From contig JAWQEG010000416.1 of assembly GCA_033782935.1 (NCBI GenBank), positions 607,501-671,500 of the forward strand: a DNA stretch of 64,000 nt, given 5' to 3'. The notes below the pieces were generated by a model. The model saw only the letters and a program-made list of their open reading frames with translations. It had not been told where the DNA came from and searched no databases. Made by a program: the position numbers and the translations under genes. The stretch is from Petrolisthes cinctipes. Taxonomy: Eukaryota; Arthropoda; Malacostraca; Decapoda; Porcellanidae. Positions 1 through 12,024 of the stretch are shown one piece after another; position 1 is the stretch's first letter, and each line of letters opens with the position of its first letter.

Positions 1-2245
1 GAAACCGTGTCCACTTTTCAAGCATTCACCACCCTCCTCCACTCGTTTCTGTCACCTTGCACCACAGATCTAACTCTTCTACAGAGCTCCTTTCACAGCG
101 TCCATCCATCTCCTCTGTGGCCTTCCTCTCCTCCTTACACCTCCCACATTTGAGCCACCTATCCTCTTTACCATTATATTCTCCTCCATTCTCTCCACAT
201 GTCCAAACCAGCTTAACACACTCTGCTCTGCCCGACCTGTTAGCTATCTCACTACATCTGTCCTTCTCCTCACTTCCTCATTCCTGACTCTGTCCATTCG
301 AGTCACACCACACATGCTTCTCAGACATCTCATCTCTACTACATTCAACCTTTTTTTCTCACTTTCTCCCATATTCCATGTTTCTGCTCCATACAGTACA
401 GTAGACACTGCTATCCCTTCGTACAACTTCCTCTTTACGTCCATTCTAAGTGACTTACAGTCAAACATCCTATTCATTCCTCCTAGCACCTTTCCTACCT
501 CATTTACTCTACATTTTACCTCTGTCTCTATTTTACTACCCACCATCACCTTTGACCCCAAATACTTAAAGCACTCTACCTCCTCCAATATTTCACCATC
601 TAGCATTATATTCATCCTTCTATCCTTTGCTCCACTCCTAGATCTCATTACCTTGCTTTTTGCCTCGTTCACTCTCAGTTTCCTCCTGCACACCCGTCCA
701 AACTCCTGCACTAACATACTCAGTTCCTTTTCTGACTCTGCCACTATCTCAGTCTTCTCTCCATCACCCTAGCATTTACCTCTCTTACCACACTGTCCAT
801 AAAAAATATTAAACAACCATGGTGGCATCACACAGCCTTGACAGAGTCCTACCTTTACTTCCCACTGTAACACATGCTCTACTGTTCACATAGAAACTTT
901 TCACCCCTCTCAATAATCCCTCCTCCCTCCAGCCCGTACAACTGCAAAACCTTCCACAATCCATTTCTATCAGTTCTATCATATGCTTTCTCGAGATCCA
1001 TAAATGCCCATACTACTTCTTTACTTTTCTCTAATTATTTTTCACACACCTGCCTTACTGCAAATATCTGGTCCACACAACCTCTTCCTCTCCTAAAGCC
1101 ACCTTGCTCTTCACCAATCACAGTCTCCGTACCCTCTCTGACTCTCTTTATCAGCACCTTCCCATACAGCTTTCCTACTACACTTAACAGGCTTAAACCC
1201 CTGAAACACATACAGTCGGCAAAAAAAGTTTCGTTACCACCCCTACGTTAATTTTAACATGGGTAGCCGGTGTAGGGTTGGTACTCTGCCTACTTTGCTG
1301 CTAAGCCTTATCATCCGAGACTGATATCGTCTTTGCCGAGCTGGACAGTACGGGTGGCGGAGGCATTGGCTTCGGTCCGCCTTCGGATGTCGTCACTCAT
1401 CAGTAGCCTAGTAGCTTTCAACGAGATAGGATGGGTGCTCGTCGCTCTTATGCAATGCTATGCCAGCTTAATAAACTTACATTAAACCTATGAAATCCTC
1501 ACTCTGATGTAATGCTTTGACCATAAAATATAACAGCCATTTAGTTCCATCCATGGAAGTGGCAAGTGCTTGGCTGAGTGTGTGTAGACGGCGAGTGACA
1601 GCCACACACAGCCTATACCCTACACAGGCCACATTGGTGATAATATGTGGGCCCCAGCCCGTAGCAGTCACAAACATTGCATTCCGTTCCTTTATATCAA
1701 AAGTTTAACTAATCTTAAATTAAATTTTGATTGTTCAAGAACTCTTACTATTTAACAAATCATTATCAAACATAAGGAAATGCGTCTGAGTATTTTAAAA
1801 CAAGAATAACCGTGAAATATCCAGATATAGAAACACTGGGTAAAGAACGTCATTCCTACTCCCCTGCCCAATAGACACTGAGGAGCACATGTGGAACAGT
1901 GGTTGACGGAAGTATATATAAGACACTCGCGTCACGCCAGGCCTACCACCATTACATCACAGTGTTAAAAGGATGGTAACGAAACTTTTTTTGCCGACTG
2001 TACATTGGTATCTATCCCCCTTTCCCTTATATAGAGGTACTACACAAGCACTCACCCATTCTACAACCACTCCATCATACTTGTTCCACCATATTTCAGT
2101 CATTCTACAGTGCATCCATCCAAACCTGAAGCTTTCCCTGTTTTCATCTCTCTCATTGCCTCCTCCACCTCCATCTTTCTTATCGGCTCCTCATTTAATC
2201 CCTCCAACCTGTTTACTTCATTTCCCCTTCCAAACACAACAATTA
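1..2245 (-). mobile_element. LINE reverse transcriptase remnant (interrupted)
   Basis: Reading on the minus strand gives ordered pieces of a non-LTR RT: a thumb/finger start with KTGKASGLDG (about 2130), then after an insertion VVGKLYGKVL and EEQGGFRRGRGCVDQIF (about 1100-1200), DLEKAYDRTDR (motif A, about 990), GCVMPPWLFNIF (motif B, about 820), then KYLGSKV, GAETWN and WFGHVERM near the C-terminus (about 560 to 150). The stretch that should carry the F/YADD motif C is missing: the frame passes straight from motif B material to AESEKELSML at about 740. There are several stops and frameshifts, so the copy is dead. It runs off the left edge of the window. It is close to the LINE at 28121-31314. 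Its clade (RTE-like or related) is not resolved. Confidence 0.85.
1213..2000. mobile_element. Tc1/mariner-type MITE inserted in the LINE
   Basis: A 788-bp element has near-perfect terminal inverted repeats: CAGTCGGCAAAAAAAGTTTC at the left and its reverse complement at the right. TA sits on both sides (1211-1212 and 2001-2002). LINE coding sequence continues on both sides, so this is a later insertion. No transposase frame is visible inside, so it is non-autonomous. The TA duplication and CAGTC terminus fit the Tc1/mariner superfamily. Confidence 0.85.
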
Positions 2246-2254
2246 AGTGTCATG

Positions 2255-2570
2255 CATACATTACCCCCTAGTGAAGGACTGTTAAGGACTCTGGATTGTA
2301 CACGTGTACCATTGTGTTGTTGGTGGTCGCCCTCAGTGTTTTAGCCCCACCCCTTCCTCTCTCTCATTTACTATGGCCACGTGACAACAAGGGATACTAC
2401 TGCTGTGTATTGTGTATATACTGATGTGTTAGTGTTGTGTATATCGTACCCCCTGGTGAAGGACTGGTACACTTTACACATGTGCCACTGTGTTCTTTGT
2501 GCTTGCCACAAAGTTCTAGCACTCCCACTCTCTAATTACGTCGGCCACGTGAGAAAAAGGTAGGGGTGAG
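2255..2570. repeat. Two diverged tandem copies, about 180 bp
   Basis: The segment starting ACCCCCTAGTGAAGGACTG near 2265 recurs as ACCCCCTGGTGAAGGACTGG near 2450. Both are followed by a TGTGCCA/GTACCATTGTGTT stretch and end with CTCTCTCATTTA/CTCTCTAATTA and GGCCACGTGA. The origin is unknown; it could be leader or LTR sequence of the Gypsy remnant downstream. Between 2570 and 3340 I see CA/CT-rich DNA with no gene. Confidence 0.55.
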
Positions 2571-3348
2571 CAGTGTACCTGTGTTACCGTACTGTCTCGT
2601 CTGGCCGCCGCCTTGCACTCCACACACACGTACGACACAATTTATTTTCCTCCACTTGTGCTACACCTCATACTCACCCTCCACCCACGCCAATATTTTC
2701 TCCACCAATACGTAATACCCTCTCACAACACTATTTCACATACATTCCATTACCACCACCAACCTCGTCTCCACATGACATTCAACCTCCACTAGCCTCT
2801 CGTCACACGCCGCTCCACACGCACACGCACATACACACGAGCTCGTAAATTCGCAACCACTTTCCCAAATGTTTATGTCATCTGACCTGGTAACACTGTG
2901 TGGGGATGGTGTCATTGTTGGTGAGAGATTGTATCATGTCCTTCTACTATGTTCCACCTATTCTGATTCCTCCCCAAATAAATGTTACCAGCTCAAATGG
3001 CATAAACATCTAAATACGTGGTCGCGAATTTACCAGCTCGGGTGTACATAATTTTTTCCCCCTCCACCTGTGCGCTACTCAGCCCGCTCCACACACACCT
3101 CGCCACTTTTCTCCACATTCACCCACCACATTTTCGCACCCACATTCCACCTACAACCCTAGTCTCCACTCCACACTCTCTCGCCCCTAAAACCTGACGA
3201 CACGCGACTCCACATACACACCCTCACACCACCATGTGCCCCACCAACTCCACCACACAAGACACCCCCACTGCCTCTCCACCCTAACAAAACACCGTCA
3301 CACTCTCACACAACATCACCCACAACTCCACACTCCACATTCCTTACG

Positions 3349-4200
3349 TTGCACCCTTTTCCTGCGGTCTGGCACGGCAGCACCCTTCAGGATGAGAAAT
3401 ACCAGGCTGTACTACGCGTCCTACCCTCGGAGGTGTTCGCATCTGTTACTCCACTTCTCACTCACCACACCCCCAGTTCCAAGTACGAGGGGGTGAAGGC
3501 GGCCATCACGACGGCTCAAGGGATGTCAACGATGCAGCACTACAAGGCTCTGGAGGATGTGTAAGTGGAGGGACGCCGCCAGTCAGTCCTGTTGTGACAC
3601 ATGCAGCAGTTGAACGTAGAGGCCGGCTCTCCCTTGATCAACTGCATCTTCAGAGTGTGGCACACCTGGCTCCTGCCTCCCGAGGTGCAACTCCACCTCC
3701 TGGTCCAGCACAACCCCACACTCCAATAGTACGGGGAACTGGCTGACACACTGATAGAGGCCCACAACGACCACGCTGGGGTATGGCTGACACAATCCAC
3801 CGCCGCAGCCAACACCACCCAACCACCACAACAACAACCAGTCATCAAACCAGCGGCACCAGCACTACCACCTCCTATGCCCGCCCTCGACGCCACGACC
3901 ATCATGTGTCAGCTTGAGGCACTCTCTGCAAAGGTGGACCTACTCCAGTCACCACCCACCATACAGGATCACAGCTGGGCTTCACCTCCATGCCAGCTAC
4001 CTCCTCCACAACAGGTGCTACCACCACCACCACCACCACCACCACATCAACAACCTTGGCAGGACCCCCACATATGTTCCTGCCACCAGGTACCAGGCAA
4101 GCAACTCTCACCCACCGTGTCGCTGAGCCGCCCCTACAGGTCTTGCCTCTACCAGATGGAACCAGGGAAACGAGTAGGGTGGTGGCAACACGGTGCCTCC
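3349..4200 (+). pseudogene. Gypsy (Ty3-type) Gag remnant
   Basis: The first part reads as a capsid region (DEKYQAVLRVLPSEVFASV, then SSKYEGVKAAI). After a frameshift near 3560 it continues as NCIFRVWHTWLLPPEVQLHL and GELADTLIEAHNDH, with one in-frame TAG near 3727, then a Pro/Gln-rich linker and a possible coiled coil (CQLEALSAKVDLLQS). These are the usual landmarks of Ty3/Gypsy Gag proteins of the CsRn1/Mag type (family knowledge). No protease or RT follows on this strand, so only gag survives. A Cys-His box is not clearly readable. Confidence 0.7.
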
Positions 4201-4316
4201 ATCGCTACCACCTGCCCCTCAGCCACATCCCCTACTTACTTACCCTTCCACCCACCACTTACATGCCTCACGTACACATATGTAAAACACACCATTTCTT
4301 CCCTTTAATATTATTT

Positions 4317-4352
4317 ACTAGCGGAGGTACCTGGCGTTGCTGGGAAAGATGC
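4317..4352 (-). mobile_element. Possible Helitron-like 3' end
   Basis: On the minus strand the segment ends GGTACCTCCGCTAGT followed by AAAT, resembling the CTRRT 3' terminus of Helitrons and the better-supported end at 55396. No helicase is attached here. The next 260 bases (4353-4610) contain CATGTCATG-type short repeats and no gene. Confidence 0.3.
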
Positions 4353-4610
4353 CTATATAAAAAGGACTAAGGACACAAATTATAGTTTAACAAGCAACTT
4401 TATTAAATTATTATCTTAGTGAGAGATGTTTTCATTGATATACAGTCAGGACCATTATAACAGTTATACGTAAACTTTTATTTTAAAAAATTCTGAGACA
4501 TGTCATGACCATGTCATGGTGTCATGCATATGGGTGTCATGTCCAGGCTATTCAACCATGACATCAGTCATGGGCCTGGCCCAGGCATTGGGTAACGGAA
4601 AATTTCAGTT

Positions 4611-5440
4611 CTAACTTCTGTTCGAGCGGTACATTTGGCGCGCGATTTTAGTAAGTTTATAGTAAGTTTTACGAAACCCAAGATGTCCACTGTAACCATC
4701 ATGAGCTAGCCTTAATACATCTGAGTGTACTGAACTAGGTAACACAATCTGATGGGTTTCTGACCAATAATAATTGGCTGATAGAGTTAGAGGCTGGTAT
4801 GCACTCATGAGTACACCTTGATCATAATAGAAGGCAGGTAGGGTGTCTACATCCTTCTTGTCTAGAGCAGCATGTCGCCCTGCAGCTAAAGAAAGGTCAG
4901 TTTCCTGTGCCTGTATCAAATCTACTTTAGAGATAATATCAAAATGAGGCATGGAAAGTGACGGAGACTGACATTGCTTCTGAGAGGCTTGTTGGACCTG
5001 TGAACAAGTCAACACGCAGGAGGGAAAAACATCAGAAGGTTCAGAAGGGAATACAGGTAAAGACTTTTCTACAGTTAGAACAATAGGTACCACAAGTTTA
5101 CCTGCTATGTCATTACCAAGCAATAAATGAATTCCTTTAACAGACAGGTTTCCTTCCTGTACTGCCACTTTGACACACGAGGCGACAAGGGAACGCTTAA
5201 GATAAATATGGGCCACGGGGTATGAAGTCTGAGAGTTATCTTCTAGATGGGGAAGAACATTACTTAGCAGTATGAACTGAGGAGCCACCGTGTCTCGTAA
5301 GACCTTAATAGGATAGGTCTGACCCTCCTTTGTCAAAGCCACTTCACCATCAAAAATAAAGTCATCAAACAACTGTTTTGGCTGGACAACACTACTATTA
5401 GAAGCTACAGGATTTGATGAGGTAGAGAAACCTGATGCAG
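4611..5440 (-). pseudogene. Gypsy-like Pol fragment: protease-like region joined to integrase zinc finger
   Basis: An open frame of about 275 codons is readable up to the (TA)n tract. Its first half has retropepsin-like architecture (VLRDTVAPQFILLSNVLP, then GIHLLLGNDIAGKLVVP). Here the catalytic D-T/S-G-A reads DTVA, so it is probably inactive. After a linker with DVFPSC and LIQAQETDLSLA it runs into an HHCC-type integrase N-terminus (VLRLAHDGYSGHLGFRKTYY) and stops before the catalytic core. No RT or RNase H lies between protease and integrase. This could be an internal deletion or the unusual domain order of Gmr1-type elements. Confidence 0.65.
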
Positions 5441-5463
5441 TAGAGATGAAACTTTCTTACTAC

Positions 5464-5563
<100 letters not shown>

Positions 5564-5730
5564 GTATAGCCAGGGAGTATATTCTCTTTCAAACAAACGA
5601 GGTTAAAGGAAATGGCTTGTTATGCATTAATGAGTTTATTATTTATATTTTCAATATTTCTTACAATTTTTCTTAAGTCTTCACTTAGATGGTGGATGAG
5701 TGAGGCAAAAGTTGAGTTGTTGGGGGAGGT

Positions 5731-5763
5731 CGACGTTTCGTCCAGTACATCGGACATCTTCAG
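5731..5763 (-). ncRNA. Hammerhead-ribozyme-like motif in PLE tail
   Basis: On the minus strand CTGAAGA (5763-5757) is followed by a GTCC/GGAC stem and then CGAAACGTC. This matches the CUGANGA and GAAA core boxes of hammerheads, with ACGU as a minimal stem III. Stem I is weak here (two clear pairs), so this copy may be decayed. It lies about 80 bases after the PLE stop codon, the usual place for these motifs in PLEs. Confidence 0.5.
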
Positions 5764-5845
5764 GAGGAAGTGGCGATTCTGAGTGGGTGAGGGGTATTTA
5801 ACTGTTTTCCGTATGTGGGGTGGGCGGGGCCACCATATCAGAGGC

Positions 5846-6870
5846 CTAGTGATTGGTGGATAGGGGGTAGCTTCTGATTCTGGCGCTACGTCTGAGTTGT
5901 TGGTTGGTTGTAGTGGGTAAGATGTTAGATGTTTGTGGTGGGTCAGTAGGTGTTGGAGGTGTGGTGAGTATCCTGACGGTGTTGGTGATGTGTCGTTTTC
6001 TGGAGGGCAGTATTTGGAGGTCTTGTGTCTGGTTGTTAATAGAGGGTTGTAGGGTTTCTATGTAGATCGCTTCTAGGTAGGAGAGTCTTCTGCTGTCTGT
6101 TTCTTTGTCTAGTATGGTGGTATTGTTTACTAGTTTGTCTCGTGTCAGAGCTTGGTTGTCGTGGGTAAGGTAGTGGTCTTTTATAGACCCTGACTGGAGG
6201 TGCATGGTGAGACGACGAGACAGTGATGTTTGTGTTTTACCAACATAGTGGTGAGGCTCACAGTCCACACTGTTACAGGTGTGTTGGTAAATCACGTGGT
6301 CACTGTTCATCGGTCTCTTGGGGGTAGTAGGTCGGTTGTGTAGGGTGAGGTTCGAGGTTTTTGGAGACTTGTAGTAAATTACTAGTTTGATCTCGCTGTC
6401 TGGGTCGGTGGGGTGAACATTCTTCTTTATTATGTCTCTTAGTATGGTCTCGTCAGTCTTGTAGTCGGTAGACATGTAGTTGTGGTAGTAGAGTTTGATA
6501 TCACTGTTGGGTTTGGTTGGGGGATTCACCTCGTACCATTTTTCTAGCTGGAGTTTGATGGTGTTGGAGACGTCTGTGTTGGAATATCCATTGTTTACCA
6601 GGACTTGGGTGAGACGGTCCAGTTCCTGGTGTGTGTCTCTCCAGCTGGTGCAGTGGGAGAGAGCCCTCCTGACGTAGGATGAGATGGTGGATTGGAGGTA
6701 TCTCTTGGGGCATTCACTGTCACCATTTAGACACCGTCCGTTGTTGGTGGACTTTGTGTACACTGTGGTTCGGAAGTCTGAGTCGTGGTGGGCAACCAAG
6801 AGGTCCAGGAAGGGTAGTTTGCCATCCGTTGCTTTTTCGTAGGTGAAGTTCAGACCAGACGAGGAGGTGT
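5846..6870 (-). pseudogene. Penelope-like element: RT C-terminus plus GIY-YIG endonuclease
   Basis: The frame opens with the end of a PLE RT (DGKLPFLDLLVAHHDSDF, then TTVYTKSTNNGRCLN), followed by a connector and a GIY-YIG nuclease region: HVIYQHTCNSVDCEPHHYVG, then KTQTSLSRRLTMHL. PLE endonucleases of this type nick target DNA for integration (family knowledge). The catalytic RT motifs are absent because the copy is cut at a (GT)n tract near 6870. The readable frame runs 317 codons from the first in-frame ATG and ends at 5846. Confidence 0.85.
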
Positions 6871-6936
6871 GTGTGTGAGTGTGTCAAGGTGTGTGTGTGT
6901 GTGTGTGTGTGTCAAGGTGTGTGTGTGAGTGTGTCA

Positions 6937-6969
<33 letters not shown>

Positions 6970-7012
6970 AAGGTGTGTGTGTGAGTGTGTCAAGGTGTGT
7001 GTGTGTGTGTCA

Positions 7013-7047
<35 letters not shown>

Positions 7048-7060
7048 AAGGTGTGTGTGT
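6868..7060. repeat. (GT)n interrupted by TCAAGG
   Basis: GT runs of varying length are separated by TCAAGGTG, giving a compound microsatellite that truncates the neighbouring PLE. Confidence 0.95.
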
Positions 7061-7112
7061 GTTAGTGTCTCCTCCTCCTCCTCTGCGTGTTGGAAATCGG
7101 CAGGAGATTTGT

Positions 7113-7305
7113 TGTGTTGATTGATTGATTGATTGATATTAGGCGCCGCAACAGCGAGGTCATATGGCACCAGAAAACGGTGATAGAGAGGTGAGACAGC
7201 AAACAGGAAGGAAATAGAAAGAATAGAGGGACAAAAGCTAGTGTCTGGGGCCGAAGGGGTGCCAAAACCGTTAAAGTATTGCCCACATCACTAATGCAGG
7301 CAATA
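7113..7305. repeat. Dispersed (TTGA)n-tailed repeat, copy 1
   Basis: The segment starts with (TTGA)n and reads ATTAGGCGCCGCAACAGCG, then GAGGTCATATGGCACCAG and GGGGCCGAAGGGGTGCCAAA. Related sequence occurs at 33360-33561 (opposite orientation), 40128-40195 and 56850-57020. On the minus strand it acts as the 3' untranslated tail of the frame at 7291-8130. Confidence 0.75.
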
Positions 7306-8130
7306 CCTCCATACGGAGTGTTGTGTTGATGTTTTGGAGAGTGGACGAGCAGACGGTGTTGCTCTGTTCGTCCACACCTCCCAAACTTTGAAGACGTCGG
7401 GGTCCCGGTAACGTGAGGTGTACTGGAAGAAGAGGTCAAGGAGACAGTAAGTGACAGTAGCTCTATGGTGACAGTAGGTGGTGGTGGTGTTGGTGAACTG
7501 TCTGTCCTTCTCCCCCTCTTCCTCTTCCCTGCCATCTGCCATCCTCCATGTCCATGTTGTCGCCGGTGGGGTCATCTTTGGTGGTGGTGGTTGAGGTGGA
7601 GGTGGAGTAGGAACTGGTGTCTGTCTCCTCCTCCATCTCGGGGTCTTGTTGGGCAGTCTCAGGTGGTGGTGGTAGTGGTGATTCCTTTCCAACATTCCCC
7701 CGGTTGAGTGGACGAGGCAACATCAATCGGCGACTGGGGTGGGCCGGAGGTGTGGTTATTGGTGTGTCAGCTCTGCTCCTCCTCCATCTTGCTGCATCGT
7801 TTCTTGGTGGTGGTGGTGGGGGGCGGGGGTTGTAGATCAGGAGAAATGGCTATTGGTGGCAAGCCATTTCTTCTGAATATGTCTTGGAGGAGGTCGGAAA
7901 GACGACCCAGCCCTTCTGCAGCTAAGGTAACAGCAGTCTTGGTCAGACGGTGAAGATGTCTGCCTGCTGCTGCCGTTGCTGGGCGTCAGCCGTCTTCCTC
8001 CCATGGGCATGGAGTGAGCCTAGGACCTGCCCACCATCAGGTCCGGCTACGTTGGTAGCCTCCACACCCTTCCTCACTTCCTCTACGTCCCCCAGTGATG
8101 GTGGTGAGGTGGTATAGTCTGTCTCAGGAA
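7291..8130 (-). pseudogene. Degenerate ORF1/Gag-like frame of a retroposon
   Basis: Minus-strand pieces read as a possible nucleic-acid-binding ORF1: DVEEVRKGVEATNVAGPDGG, TKTAVTLAAEGLGRLSDLLQ, DIFRRNGLPPIAI, a Pro/Thr/Glu-rich middle, and a C-terminus FFQYTSRYRDPDVFKVWEVW ending in WRYCLH and a stop at 7291. The pieces lie in different frames, so the copy is broken. The frame is followed directly by the (TTGA)n-tailed repeat. I do not recognise the family. Host exon is a less likely alternative because the tail is repeated elsewhere in the window. Confidence 0.4.
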
Positions 8131-8247
8131 AGTTGAGGGTAGAATATCGTCTTTTTTACTCCAAAGTCAATGTCAAAGGCCGAACACACCTGACCTCTCG
8201 ACCTGAGGGAATACAGGCTGGCCAGGGACAATGACTCGGACAGTAAG

Positions 8248-8583
8248 ATCAACATTCAATGGAACCCACAACACTCTAAGCTTGAGCTGCTACATCTGGT
8301 GGAAAGAAGCAAAGACAGGCAAGAATATGAAATAGACAATATAGCAAAAGACTATGGACATGAAGTATTACGACTTCCGCCCTACCACAGTGAATTTAAT
8401 CCCATAGGACTTATATGGGCTCAGGTGAAAGAGGAAGTCAGAAAAAAGAATTCCAATAATAATCAGACAATGCGTGTAGTGGAAGAAATAACCAGAAATG
8501 CAGTGGCGAAAGTGACACCAGAAAATTGGCAAAAATGTATGGAGCATACGAGAAAATTAGAGCAGGAACATATCAAGATCTAG
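8248..8583 (+). pseudogene. DDE transposase C-terminal fragment (Tc1/mariner-IS630 type)
   Basis: The frame reads KLELLHLVERSKD, YEIDNIAKDYGHEVLRLPPY, then HSEFNPIGLIWAQVKEEV, VTPENWQKCMEHT and a stop. LPPYH-x-NPIE-x-IW is the signature around the third catalytic acid of DDE_3-type transposases (family knowledge). Here the acid position reads Gly (NPIGLIW). The N-terminal DNA-binding domain and the first two acids are absent. No terminal repeats were found nearby. Confidence 0.75.
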
Positions 8584-9005
8584 AATACCAGGTCTGCTCA
8601 TCGCGCATATCGGGCCTGGCTGGTGACGTCGATTGGCCCCCAAACTGAGGCCGCTCTCTGTCTACCAAATATGGGACGGGGGACGGAATAGTAGTCTCTA
8701 TGGTGGGGGTACATTAGGGTCAATATTAGCGACCTCTCTCATTTCAGTGGCAAAAATGCCTAACTTTCTTGCCAAAATTCAGGGCTTAGACTCAATGTAG
8801 GCGAATCGTTTTTGTTTCTAAAATTTCTTCATATGTATAGGTATCGAAAGTTCTCAGTAGAAGTTTTCTAGAAATGACATATAAGCATAGAAATTGTGCT
8901 GTGAAAATAGCATATATACAGGAGAAAACCTTAATTCTGGCTGTGTATAGAAAACGAGAATATTTTAATCCTTATCAAATCACGTCACACCTCCGCCTCC
9001 AACAC

Positions 9006-9374
<369 letters not shown>

Positions 9375-9647
9375 TTTCAAATTTAAGAGTATGTAAATAT
9401 TTACTTAGGACATGTTACTATTAAAACTATTACAAATCAGTTTATATCTTTTCATAACAATTTTATTATAGCAATCCTAAAATAGCATGATTATGTTATC
9501 TGCATGGAAAATACTAAAGATGAAAACTGATTAACATTAACCTTCCCACCTGCCCACTCCCATCCTTCAACCCTCCTCAAACCTGACGGCGGTCAACCTC
9601 AGTTAATCCCCCCCCCCATCCGCCACACCGCCCTTCTCTGTTCTGGC

Positions 9648-11640
9648 GTGAGCCCACGTACGTGCTTCACTCATTTATTCAGACATATTCCTTCCAATGA
9701 GACTATCTGGAAGAATATCCCATGGTTAGTTTTATCTCTACAAACCCAGCCACTGGGGGAGCAAGCCAGCTCAACTCAGTGCCGGTCCCAAGCCCGGGTA
9801 AATGGGGAGGGTTGGCGTCAGGAAGGGCATCCGGTCGTAAAATCACCTGCCAAAACCACCATGATGAGTCTCAATGCAGGAATGTCGACAAAAGCTAGGG
9901 CGTACCCCGGATGCGACGCACAGAGGCCTCGCCCGATCTCTGTGGTGAAGCAAGGGCTACCGCGCGGTGAGCGTGCGCGGCTAAAGAAACCAGTTCCAAT
10001 AAGCATGAGAGTGGGAACACTAAATGTTGGCACCATGACGGGACGAGGGAGAGAGGTGGTGGAGTTGATGAGGATGAGAAGGATTAGTGTATTGTGTGTG
10101 CAGGAAACGAGGTGGAAGGGAAACAAGGCAAAGGAGTTTGCTGAAGGATACAAATTGTATTATAGTGGAACAAATCAAGAAGGAAGAAACGGAGTCGGGA
10201 TTGTACTATCACCTGATATGAAAGAAAATGTTATAAGTGTAACCAGAGAAGGTGACAGGATAATTGTAATGAAGGTAATGAACAGGACATGTGCATTAAA
10301 CATTGTAAGTGCATATGCCCCACAAACAGGAGTTACAGAGGAAGAAAAGGAAGTGTTCTGGAGAAGGCTGGAGAGCGTGATGGAAAGTTTACCAGCAGAG
10401 GAGAGAGTAGTGATGGGTGCTGACCTAAATGGCCATGTGGGAGAGGATAACCATGGCATTGAAAGAATACATGGAGGGCATGGACATGGAGGGAGAAATA
10501 GAGATGGAGAAAGAGTGGTGGATTTGGCTGTATCGTTTGACCTCATGGTTACTGGCACATTTTTTTGCAAAAGGGAAGAGCATACCATCACCTATAAGAG
10601 TGGAAACAATGTATCACAGATAGACTATATAATGTATAGGCGGTCAAACATAAGGGAGGTAACAGACTGCAGAGTAATACCCGGCGACCACGTTGCACCA
10701 CAACATAGATTGGTGGTGGTGAGACTACAGTTAAACATGCCAGGACCGAGGAAAAGGAGATATGAGAAGAGGATAAAGTGGACACAACTCAAGGAAGATA
10801 TGAAACGGTCAGAATTCAAGACAAAAGTGCTGGAAAGAATGAACTGTGATGTACAAGATGTTAATAAGTGGTGGGAGACAAATGCGGAAACAGTGAGGAA
10901 TGCAGCCCGTGAAGTGCTGGGACAAACATCAGGTAAACCACGTAGTATGAAGCAGGAATGGTGGTGGAAACAGGACATACAAGACAAGCTGAAGGAAAAG
11001 AAGGAAGCAAAGTGGAAATGGGAACAGACGAGGAATCAACTGGATAGAGAAGAGTACCAGCGAGCGAAGAAGGCGGCAATGAAAGAAGTAGCAGTGGCGA
11101 AGGCGGAAGCTTGTGAAAACATATACGAAGAATTGGAAACTTCCCAAGGACAGAAGAAAATATACTGGCTGGCGAAAAGCAGAAATAAGGCTACAAAGGA
11201 TATTCAACACGTGAAGCAAATAATAGATGCTGAAGGGCGTGTACTAAGTAAAGAGGAAGAGGTGCGCGAAAGGTGGAAGGAGTACTTTTCAGGACTGCTG
11301 AACGAAGAAAACCACCGAAAATTTTTTGAGGATGGAACTCCATGTGAAGGACCAACGAGGCTAGTGGAGAGATTGGAAGTTGAGAAGGCCCTGAAGAAAA
11401 TGAAGAGGAATAAAGCAGTTGGCCCGGATAATATCCCCGTGGAGGCATGGTTTGCTTTAGGAAAGGAAGGAGTGGATATTTTGTGGATACTAATGAGGAA
11501 GATTGAAGATCAGGAAGTTATACCGGAGGAGTGGCGAGAAAGTGTTATGGTCCCAATCTTCAAGGAGAAAGGGAATGTGCAAGACTGTGCAAACTATCGT
11601 GGGATAAAGCTTCAGTCTGGTTTCCACACCAATACCCGAC
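9648..11640 (+). pseudogene. RTE-type LINE: endonuclease plus 5' half of RT
   Basis: A long open frame is readable from 9648, but the natural protein probably begins at the ATG at 10005 (MRVGTLNVGTMTGRGRE). This opens an apurinic-type endonuclease with QETRWKG, YAPQTG, GADLNGHVG, QIDYIMYR and GDHVAPQHRL. A basic connector follows, then the RT start ([35 protein letters not shown]). The frame then breaks into unrelated sequence and a (TA)n tract, so all RT catalytic motifs are missing. The upstream segment (GEGWRQEGHPVV) resembles RTE 5' leader sequence. The coding part shows no stops, so truncation may be recent. Confidence 0.85.
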
Positions 11641-11653
11641 CCTGTTTGGGGGT

Positions 11654-11655
<2 letters not shown>

Positions 11656-11745
<90 letters not shown>
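11656..11745. repeat. (TA)n microsatellite, left of PLE
   Basis: A TA run of about 45 units ends shortly before the left inverted repeat of the PLE at 11780. Confidence 0.97.
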
Positions 11746-11748
<3 letters not shown>

Positions 11749-11779
11749 AATAAATCACTTGGTGACACGTGATCCAGGA

Positions 11780-11898
11780 ATATGCGTAAATCCACAAGGA
11801 AGGAAGAATAAACACGGAGTCCCAAGCGCTTTCGTGTATTCACATCTTCAGGGGAAATACAGAGTGTAGAAAAATGGTTGCTGAGAGGCACCTTATAT
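11780..11898 (-). repeat. PLE terminal inverted repeat, left, with hammerhead-like motif
   Basis: This 119-bp segment is the reverse complement of 13661-13779 with only about four differences. Read on the minus strand it follows the PLE frame and contains CCTGAAGATGTG, CACGAAAGCGCTTGGG. Those are hammerhead core boxes with stem I TCCC/GGGA, stem II GTG/CAC and a palindromic AGCGCT stem III. Confidence 0.85.
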
Positions 11899-12024
11899 AC
11901 CGATACAATTAATAACTAACTGGCAACCTGAAGGTGTTGCCACTACGAGTTCAAAGCAATACACACCCATATGGTGCATACAAGGATTAACTACCTGACA
12001 TGACCTCTAAACCTGAGATTATCA

